From Gammaproteobacteria bacterium (lineage in GTDB: Bacteria > Pseudomonadota > Gammaproteobacteria > Xanthomonadales > Xanthomonadaceae): DNA of 5,937 nt. The position numbers and the translations under genes were made by a program. The notes beneath the pieces are model-generated. The model was given only the letters and a program-made list of their open reading frames with translations. It was not told the DNA's origin and did not search any database. Every line of letters starts with the position of its first letter. Position 1 is the first letter of the stretch. The stretch covers positions 1 to 5,937 of the forward strand of contig JAAZHF010000305.1 in NCBI GenBank assembly GCA_012510865.1. Direction: 5' to 3'. Positions 1 through 4,595 of this stretch are shown one piece after another.

Positions 1-725
1 GGATCGCCCTGGCCCTGCACCTCGCCGTCGCCCTGGCCTGGTGGCAGCTGGGCTGGCGCTGGGGCCTGCCGCTGCTGCTTGCGCTGCACCTGGCTTTCGT
101 GTGGGGCACCCTGCGCCCCGGCTCGCGCCTGTTCGGCCCGGTGCGTCGCGACTTCCCGGCCGAAGGACGCGAGGTCTGGCTGACCATCGACGACGGTCCC
201 TCCGACGACACCGCGGCCATCCTCGACCTGCTCGACGCGCACGGCGCGAAGGCCACCTTCTTCCTGGTCGGCGAACGCGCGGCTGCGCGGCCGGAGCTGG
301 TGCGCGAGATCGCCGCACGTGGCCACGGCATCGGCAACCACAGCCAGACCCACCCGCAGGCGCGCTTCTGGGCGCTGGGCCCGCGCGCGATGCGGCGCGA
401 GGTCCTCGACTGCCAGCGCACGCTCGCCGCGATCACCGGCAGCGCGCCGCGCTGGTTCCGCGCCGTGGTCGGCCACGCCAATCCCTTCGTGCACGCGCCG
501 CTGCGCGAGGCCGGCCTGTCGCGCCTGGCCTGGACCGCGCGCGGCTACGACGCCGTCGAATCCGATCCCGCGCGCGTGGCCGCGCGCATCGCCCGCGGCC
601 TGGCGCCGGGCGCGATCATCCTGCTGCACGAAGCGGCGCCGCACGGGCGCAGCGTCGAGACGCTCGGCGAAGTCCTGGCGGCCGTGGCGCGCGCGGGGTA
701 CCGGATGGTGGTTCCGGCCCGGTAG
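1..725 (+). CDS. Polysaccharide deacetylase (NodB domain), N-terminally anchored, 5' partial
   Basis: This is the C-terminal part of a carbohydrate esterase family 4 type enzyme, which removes N- or O-acetyl groups from envelope or extracellular polysaccharides. The frame is open from the left edge (first whole codon at position 3) to the TAG at 723-725, giving 240 visible residues, so the GTG at 99 is probably internal. Residues 1-14 (IALALHLAVALAWW) and about 23-35 are hydrophobic, with a short QLGWRWG loop between them, which suggests two membrane segments ahead of the catalytic domain. NodB motifs follow in order: TIDDGPS (Asp63, Asp64), NHSQTHP (His113, His117), WFRAVVGH, LAWTARGYD, and ILLHEAAPHG near the C-terminus. 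The Asp-His-His metal triad is intact. Motif 3 has Val where many members have Pro (RxP), and motif 5 has LLHE rather than LHD. The substrate cannot be told from sequence. It converges on the methyltransferase gene with 4 nt between stop codons. Confidence 0.88.
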   Translation, partial: IALALHLAVALAWWQLGWRWGLPLLLALHLAFVWGTLRPGSRLFGPVRRDFPAEGREVWLTIDDGPSDDTAAILDLLDAHGAKATFFLVGERAAARPELVREIAARGHGIGNHSQTHPQARFWALGPRAMRREVLDCQRTLAAITGSAPRWFRAVVGHANPFVHAPLREAGLSRLAWTARGYDAVESDPARVAARIARGLAPGAIILLHEAAPHGRSVETLGEVLAAVARAGYRMVVPAR

Positions 726-729
726 GCGC

Positions 730-1431
730 TCAGCCGCGTTCCGCCACCACCAGCCAGTTGTTGAACGGCGTGTTGCCGTACAGCGGCCGGAAGTCGACGC
801 GCAGGCCCGCCGCGCCGAGCCGGGATTCCAGCTCCGCGCGCGTGGGATAGCGCGTGGGCACTTCCTGCATCCAGCCGGCCAGGTGCGCGAGGCGGTCGGT
901 GATGCGGGTGGTGCGGCCGCGGCGGGTGGCGTCGCCCAGGCCGCTGCGGATCACCAGCTTCGCGCCAGGCGCCAGCATCGCCGCGGCATCGTCGAGCAGC
1001 GCGCCCTGCGCGTCCGCGTCGAGGTACTGCAGCACGTCGAGGATCGCCACGCTGCCGAGATGCGGCGGCCAGCCCTGCGCAAGGTCGACCACGTCGAAGC
1101 GCGCGCCGTCGGCCAGGCCGCTGCGCTCCGCGATCGCCCGCCCGCGGCGGATCTTGTCGGCGTCGATGTCCACGCCGTGCCAGGGCATCGCCTGCCCGTC
1201 CCGCCGCAGTGCGTGCAGCAGCAGGCCCAGGCCGCAGCCGAGGTCGAGCACCGGAGCATCGGTGCCGCGCAGGGCCTCGAGCACGCCCGGGTACAGCGGG
1301 TCGGTGCGCAGCTTGGCGAGCGTGTAGAAGTAGTCGTAGCGGTTGCCGTAGAAGCGCCGTGGCAGGAAGGCACGGGCGATGGCGCGGGCCTCGGCGGGCG
1401 GGAACGGGGCGTCGGCGGCGCGGATGTTCAT
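730..1431 (-). CDS. Class I SAM-dependent methyltransferase
   Basis: A 233-residue Rossmann-fold methyltransferase that transfers a methyl group from S-adenosylmethionine; the acceptor is unknown. Motif I is VLDLGCGLG (residues 61-69), the acidic residue after strand 2 is in GVDID (Asp88), and the motif IV region is AILDVLQYLD (129-138). The N-terminal segment FYGNRYDYFYTLAKLRTDPLYPGVL (27-51) is aromatic-rich; as I recall, a similar Y-rich, KL-TDPLYP segment occurs in methyltransferases of aryl polyene (xanthomonadin-type) pigment clusters, but that is memory rather than a search. There is no signal peptide or membrane segment, so it should be cytosolic. The ATG at 1431 is preferred over an in-frame start at 1503 because it gives an ATGA overlap with the hydrolase stop, has an AGGGA ribosome-binding site 6 nt upstream, and removes a low-complexity Gly/Ala/Arg leader. 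It is the last gene of the minus-strand operon. Confidence 0.88.
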   Translation of the reverse strand: MNIRAADAPFPPAEARAIARAFLPRRFYGNRYDYFYTLAKLRTDPLYPGVLEALRGTDAPVLDLGCGLGLLLHALRRDGQAMPWHGVDIDADKIRRGRAIAERSGLADGARFDVVDLAQGWPPHLGSVAILDVLQYLDADAQGALLDDAAAMLAPGAKLVIRSGLGDATRRGRTTRITDRLAHLAGWMQEVPTRYPTRAELESRLGAAGLRVDFRPLYGNTPFNNWLVVAERG

Positions 1432-2066
1432 GCGTCGTCCCTGGCGGTTCCCTCGGGCGCCTGCAGCAGGCGGCGCGCGACCGGCAGCGCCAGCCGCGCC
1501 CATTCCGCGTACATGGCGGTGGAGGGGTGCAGGGCGTCCTCGGCAAGCATCTCGGGATCGGCGCCCAGCGCACGGCTCGCCGCCGTGATGTCCACGAAGG
1601 CGATGCCGCGGGCGGCGCAGGCGCGGCGCGCGGCGTCGTTGTAGGCGTCGAGTTCGTTGGCGATGGCCGCGCGGTCGCGGCCGGACGCGGCGGCGAACGG
1701 GGTCACGCCCCAGTCGGGGATCGACAGCGCCAGCACGCGGTCGGCGCGGCCGCCGGCAAAGCCCGTCGTCCGCTCGAGCAGGGCGGGAAACGCGCGCGCG
1801 TAGTCGTCGACGGCGCGGCCGCGGTACTGGTCGTTGACGCCGACCAGCAGGCTGGCGAAGTCGAAGGGCCCCTGCGGGTCGGCGGCGTCGATGGCGGCGT
1901 CAAGCTCGTCGGTGGTCCAGCCGGTGGTGGCGAGGGTCAGCGGGTCGGCGAGGTCGATGCCTTCGGCGCGCAGGGCGCGGGCGAGCTGGTGGGTCCAGCG
2001 GGCTTCGGCAGGAACGCCTTCGCCGATGGTGTACGAGTCGCCGAGGGCGAGCCAGGACAGGGGCAT
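1428..2066 (-). CDS. SGNH/GDSL-family hydrolase
   Basis: A 212-residue SGNH hydrolase, a serine esterase/lipase fold that cleaves acyl or acetyl esters. The family blocks are clear: block I LALGDSYTIGEG with nucleophile Ser11; block II Gly49 in TTGWTT (oxyanion hole); block III GVND with Asn78; and block V DALHP with Asp177 and His180. The protein is close to a minimal SGNH domain in length. It starts directly at the first strand with no signal peptide, so a cytosolic enzyme is likely rather than a secreted lipase or TesA-like periplasmic protein. Its ATG is 2 nt downstream of the alaA stop, and the preceding minus-strand sequence (CGCCTCCTGACC) has no Shine-Dalgarno, so translation probably depends on ribosomes finishing alaA. 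Its own TGA overlaps the methyltransferase ATG. The substrate is unknown; the neighbouring methyltransferase hints at a shared small-molecule or lipid pathway, but this is inference. Confidence 0.9.
   Translation of the reverse strand: MPLSWLALGDSYTIGEGVPAEARWTHQLARALRAEGIDLADPLTLATTGWTTDELDAAIDAADPQGPFDFASLLVGVNDQYRGRAVDDYARAFPALLERTTGFAGGRADRVLALSIPDWGVTPFAAASGRDRAAIANELDAYNDAARRACAARGIAFVDITAASRALGADPEMLAEDALHPSTAMYAEWARLALPVARRLLQAPEGTARDDA
1438..1442 (-). promoter_or_regulatory. Shine-Dalgarno of the methyltransferase gene
   Basis: On the minus strand, AGGGA lies 6 nt before the ATG at 1431-1429, inside the end of the hydrolase gene. It supports that start over the in-frame upstream one. 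Together with the ATGA stop/start overlap it suggests translation coupled to the hydrolase plus some independent initiation. Confidence 0.6.
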
Positions 2067-2068
2067 GG

Positions 2069-3418
2069 TCAGGAGGCGCTCGCGGCTGTAGCCGCTCCAA
2101 CAGGGTCGGGGGGGATCGCGGCTGTAGCCGCTCCAACAGGGTTGGGGGGGATCGCGGCTGTGGCCGCTCCCGCGGTGGCCGCTCCCACGGCGGTAGGGGT
2201 GGCGGCGCGGCGGGCGAGGACGCGGTCGATGCGGCGGAAGACTTCGCGGAGCTGGTCGGGCTCGGGCAGCAGGGTCACGCGGAAGTGGTTGCGGTAGGGC
2301 ACGTTGAAGCGGGAGCCCGGCACCACCAGCACGTGCTCGCTCTCCATCAGTTCGAGCGCGAAGGCGTGGTCGTCGAAGCCGCGGGCGGCGTCGCCGACCA
2401 CCCCCGGGAAGGCGTACAGCGCGCCCTCGGGCACGCGCAGTTCAAGATGCGGGCTGGCGGCGCAGGCCTCGGCCACCGCGCGCCGTGCCTCGTGCAGGCG
2501 GCCGCCGGGCGCGACCAGCGGGCCGATGGTGTCAAGGCCCGACAGCGCGGCCGGCACCGCGAACTGGCCCGGCACGTTGGCGCACAGGCGCAGTGCGCCG
2601 AGCAGGTCGATGGCGTGGCGGTAGTCGCGGGTCGCGGCCGCGTCGCCCGACAGCACCGCCCAGCCGACGCGCCAGCCGCAGGCGCGATGCACCTTGCTCA
2701 GGCCGCCGAAGGACAGGCAGGGCACGTCGCCGGCGATCGGCGCCAGCGGCTCGAAGCGCGCGTCGTCGTAGGTGATGCCGTCGTAGATCTCGTCGGCCAT
2801 CAGCAGCAGGCCGTGGCGCGCGGCGATGCCGGCGATGCGCTCCAGCAGCGCCCGCGGATAGCTGGCGCCGGTGGGATTGTTGGGGTTGATCAGCACGATC
2901 GCGCGCGTGCGCGGCGACACCAGCGCCTCGATCGCGTCCGGGTCGGGCAGGAAGCCGTCTTCGGCGCGGCAGCGGTAGTACACTGGCCGGCCGTCGTTGA
3001 GGATGGTCGCCGCCGACCAGAGCGGGTAGTCGGGCGAGGGCAGCAGCACTTCGTCGCCGGGGTTGAGCAGGGCGCGCAGGCTGATGTCGATCAGCTCGCT
3101 GACGCCGTTGCCGATGAACACGTCCTCGACCGAGACCCCCGGCACGCCGCGCGCCGCGTGCTGGGCGGCGACGGCCTCGCGCGCCGCCGGCAGGCCCTGC
3201 TGGTGCACGTAGGGATCGGTGTCGTGGATGTGGCCGGCGATCGCGCGCTGCATGTGCTCCGGCGCGCGGAACCCGAAGGCGCCGGGGTTGCCGATGTTGA
3301 GCTTGATCAGGACATGCCCCTGCGCCTCGAGCGCGCGCGCGCGCCGGGCAAGCTCGCCGCGGATCTCGTAGCGCACCTCGGACAGGCGCTCCCGGGTGGC
3401 GAGGCGGGGCTTGGACAT
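2069..3418 (-). CDS. alaA: Alanine aminotransferase AlaA-like, with repeat-derived C-terminal extension
   Basis: A fold-type I PLP-dependent aminotransferase, probably the glutamate-pyruvate transaminase that makes L-alanine. It matches the E. coli AlaA pattern throughout as I recall it: YEIRGELARRARALE near the start, KLNIGNPGAFGF (39-50), YIGNGVSEL-type FIGNGVSELI (101-110), LLPSPDYPLW (125-134), INPNNPTGA (177-185), DEIYDGITYDD (209-219), the PLP lysine Lys242 in GLSKVHRACGWRVGW, LCANVPGQ (278-285), PGGRL, and Arg380 in HFRVTLLP for the substrate carboxylate. The ATG at 3418 gives MSKPRLATRERLSEVRY; an in-frame start further upstream adds a non-homologous Arg-rich leader and would cross the divergent promoter region. 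The protein is 449 residues against about 405 for E. coli AlaA. The excess is at the C-terminus: residues about 407-449 are encoded by a REP-like array and contain two 12-residue repeats (AAIPPN/DPVGAAT, 421-432 and 433-444). First gene of the operon. Confidence 0.9.
   Translation of the reverse strand: MSKPRLATRERLSEVRYEIRGELARRARALEAQGHVLIKLNIGNPGAFGFRAPEHMQRAIAGHIHDTDPYVHQQGLPAAREAVAAQHAARGVPGVSVEDVFIGNGVSELIDISLRALLNPGDEVLLPSPDYPLWSAATILNDGRPVYYRCRAEDGFLPDPDAIEALVSPRTRAIVLINPNNPTGASYPRALLERIAGIAARHGLLLMADEIYDGITYDDARFEPLAPIAGDVPCLSFGGLSKVHRACGWRVGWAVLSGDAAATRDYRHAIDLLGALRLCANVPGQFAVPAALSGLDTIGPLVAPGGRLHEARRAVAEACAASPHLELRVPEGALYAFPGVVGDAARGFDDHAFALELMESEHVLVVPGSRFNVPYRNHFRVTLLPEPDQLREVFRRIDRVLARRAATPTAVGAATAGAATAAIPPNPVGAATAAIPPDPVGAATAASAS
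2081..2152. repeat. Two tandem 36-bp REP-like units inside the 3' end of alaA
   Basis: Units 2081-2116 and 2117-2152 are identical at 35 of 36 positions (C at 2107, T at 2143). Each starts CGCGGCTGTAGCCGCTCC and ends with a G7 run followed by AT. Each carries a perfect inverted repeat GCGGCT-GT-AGCCGC (2082-2095 and 2118-2131). The 36-nt period equals 12 codons, so the alaA frame passes through unbroken, and the single difference changes Asp438 to Asn426. The minus-strand form (GGAGCGGCTACAGCCGCG) resembles short palindromic repeats that I recall as abundant between genes in Lysobacter, Luteimonas and Xanthomonas; this was not searched. Confidence 0.85.
2153..2188. repeat. Degenerate REP-like half-units extending the array
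   Basis: Upstream (in alaA sense) of the two full units are two shortened, diverged copies. One is at 2153-2170 (CGCGGCTGTGGCCGCTCC, with the stem retained except for one T/G pair). The other is at 2171-2188 (CGCGGTGGCCGCTCCCAC, with stem GCGG-TGG-CCGC at 2172-2182). They lack the AACAGGGT(C/T)G7 spacer. They encode part of the Ala/Gly/Thr-rich stretch at AlaA residues about 411-420, so the array entered or grew at the gene end from here. Confidence 0.7.
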
Positions 3419-3446
3419 GCGGGCGGTTCGGCTCGGGAAACCGCAA

Positions 3447-3452
3447 AGACTA
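3447..3452 (-). promoter_or_regulatory. Possible -10 box for the alaA operon
   Basis: On the minus strand the hexamer TAGTCT (TAnnnT type) would place transcription start about 22-25 nt before the alaA ATG at 3418. No convincing -35 box is visible at 16-18 nt spacing, and no Shine-Dalgarno precedes the ATG. This is a weak call, supported mainly by the absence of any better candidate in the short divergent gap. Confidence 0.3.
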
Positions 3453-3469
3453 GCGGAATTCCCGGCTAG
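3450..3469. promoter_or_regulatory. Imperfect palindrome between divergent promoters (possible operator)
   Basis: CTAGC at 3450-3454 is mirrored by GCTAG at 3465-3469, and between them lies the perfect palindrome GGAATTCC at 3455-3462, offset by one base from the outer arms' centre. The left arm overlaps the possible alaA -10 and the right arm overlaps the rsgA -10, so one dimeric protein bound here could affect both directions. No matching regulator is recognised, and chance is not excluded. Confidence 0.3.
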
Positions 3470-3472
3470 AAT
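3467..3472 (+). promoter_or_regulatory. Probable -10 box for rsgA
   Basis: TAGAAT differs from TATAAT at one position. It lies in one of the few A/T-bearing stretches of the window. Transcription would start near 3479-3480, at or just before the ATG at 3481, leaving about 33 nt ahead of the GTG at 3513. No good -35 hexamer is seen 17 nt upstream (CAAAGA at 3444-3449). Confidence 0.5.
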
Positions 3473-3480
3473 CCCCGCTG

Positions 3481-3507
3481 ATGGCCACCTTCCGCGCATC
3501 CGCTTGA
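3481..3507 (+). other. Possible leaderless minicistron (8 codons) ahead of rsgA
   Basis: The ATG at 3481 lies about 8 nt after the TAGAAT box, the position expected for a leaderless start. Its frame encodes MATFRASA and ends at TGA 3505-3507. That TGA overlaps a TTG (3504-3506) which is in frame with rsgA. It could be a translated leader peptide coupled to rsgA, the true rsgA start separated from its body by a one-base frameshift, or chance. Confidence 0.25.
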
Positions 3508-3512
3508 GTCCC

Positions 3513-4589
3513 GTGCCCGCCCGCCTGCGGGCCATCGGCTGGCCGCATGCCGGCGAGCCGGGCGAGGCATGGGCGGAGCGGATGGCGGCGCACCCCTCCG
3601 CGCGACCGGCGCGCGTGGTCGAACAGCACCGGTCCGGCTACGTGGTCGCACAGGGCCCGGACGAGGGCATCGCCGTCGAGTCGCTGCCGGAGTGGCAGCG
3701 CCCGAAGTGCCCTCCGGATGCGCGCGCCGCGGTCGGCGACTGGGTCCTGGTGGAGGATGGTCGCATCGTGGCCCTGCTGCCGCGCCACGGGGTGATCAAG
3801 CGCGCCAGCGCCGGCGAACACTACGGACAGCAGCTGATCGCGGCCAACGTCGACACGGTGTTCGTGGTCTGCGGGCTGGACGCCGACTTCAACCCGCGCC
3901 GCATCGAGCGCTACCTGCTGCTGGTCCAGGGCGGTGGCGCACGGCCGGTGGTGGTGCTGACCAAGGCCGACCAGGCCGGTGGACGGGCCGCGGAGACGCG
4001 CGACGCGCTGGCGGAGCGGCTGGGCGGCGGGGTGCCGGTGCTGGCGCTGGACGCCCGCGATCCGGCCGGTGCGGACGCGCTGCGTCCCTGGCTGGGCCCG
4101 GGCAGCACCGCGGTGCTGGTCGGCAGCTCGGGTGCCGGGAAATCGACGCTGACCAACGCCCTGCTCGGGGTCGAGCGAATGAAGACGGGCGCGGTGCGGG
4201 AGCGCGATGCCCGCGGCCGCCACACCACGACCCACCGTGCGCTGATCGCGCTGCCCTCGGGCGGCTGCCTCATCGACACGCCCGGCATGCGCGAGCTCAA
4301 GCCGACCGGCGAGGAGGACCTCGCCGGGGGCGGCTTCGCGGACATCGAGGCGTTGGCGGCCGAGTGCCGCTTCAACGACTGCCGGCACGGGTCCGAGCCG
4401 GGCTGCGCGGTGCGCGCGGCGATCGCCGACGGCCGCCTGGACGCCGGGCGCCTCGCCAACTACCGCAAGCTGAGCGAGGAAGTCGCCGGCGCCGCGCAGG
4501 TGCTGGCGGCCCGCCAGGCGGCGGGGCGGCCGCAGCCGCCGGGCCGGCGCCCGCCGCCGCGCCCCGGGGGACGGCCCGGACGGCGCTGA
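3513..4589 (+). CDS. rsgA: Ribosome small subunit-dependent GTPase A (RsgA/YjeQ)
   Basis: A circularly permuted GTPase that acts late in 30S subunit maturation, binding the subunit and hydrolysing GTP. With the GTG at 3513 as residue 1 (358 residues, a usual family length): an N-terminal LRAIGWP segment; an OB-fold from about residue 34 (ARVVEQHRSGYVVAQG); then the G motifs in permuted order G4 TKAD (150-153), G5 region LDARD (179-183), G1 GSSGAGKS (204-211), G2 region GRHTTTHRAL (235-244) and G3 DTPGMREL (255-262). The zinc finger is C-x4-C-x-H-x5-C (Cys285, Cys290, His292, Cys298). It ends in a Pro/Arg-rich basic tail (about 338-358), perhaps an RNA-contacting or disordered extension. The start is uncertain: TTG at 3504 (adds three residues) is equally possible, while ATG at 3582 would remove the conserved LRAIGWP segment. 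There is no strong Shine-Dalgarno. The downstream gene begins 6 nt after the stop. Confidence 0.93.
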   Translation: MPARLRAIGWPHAGEPGEAWAERMAAHPSARPARVVEQHRSGYVVAQGPDEGIAVESLPEWQRPKCPPDARAAVGDWVLVEDGRIVALLPRHGVIKRASAGEHYGQQLIAANVDTVFVVCGLDADFNPRRIERYLLLVQGGGARPVVVLTKADQAGGRAAETRDALAERLGGGVPVLALDARDPAGADALRPWLGPGSTAVLVGSSGAGKSTLTNALLGVERMKTGAVRERDARGRHTTTHRALIALPSGGCLIDTPGMRELKPTGEEDLAGGGFADIEALAAECRFNDCRHGSEPGCAVRAAIADGRLDAGRLANYRKLSEEVAGAAQVLAARQAAGRPQPPGRRPPPRPGGRPGRR

Positions 4590-4595
4590 GCAGGC

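Noticed and set aside
99..725. Deacetylase as a complete 208-residue gene starting at GTG 99
   Set aside because: The frame continues open to the left edge and encodes two hydrophobic segments that make sense as a membrane anchor, so the start is outside the window.
706..752. TGGTGG ... CCACCA inverted repeat as a bidirectional terminator
   Set aside because: Short arms, a loop over 30 nt, no T-run, and both arms lie in coding sequence; chance is the simpler explanation.
319..1644. Plus-strand open frame of 441 codons crossing the deacetylase end, the methyltransferase and part of the hydrolase
   Set aside because: It is a shadow frame of Arg/Ala-rich, motif-free sequence overlapping three genes that have clear motifs in other frames.
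2081..2188. CRISPR array reading of the tandem 36-bp repeats
   Set aside because: The units abut directly with no unique spacers, lie inside an open coding frame, and no cas gene is present.
2285..3469. Plus-strand open frame of 394 codons opposite alaA
   Set aside because: It is antisense to a gene with strong AlaA similarity; the product is Val/Gly/Ala/His-rich with no motif and no start signal.
3417..3512. rsgA starting at ATG 3417 or further upstream at 3396
   Set aside because: It would overlap the alaA start on the other strand and span the likely promoter; the added residues are Arg/Pro-rich and not RsgA-like.
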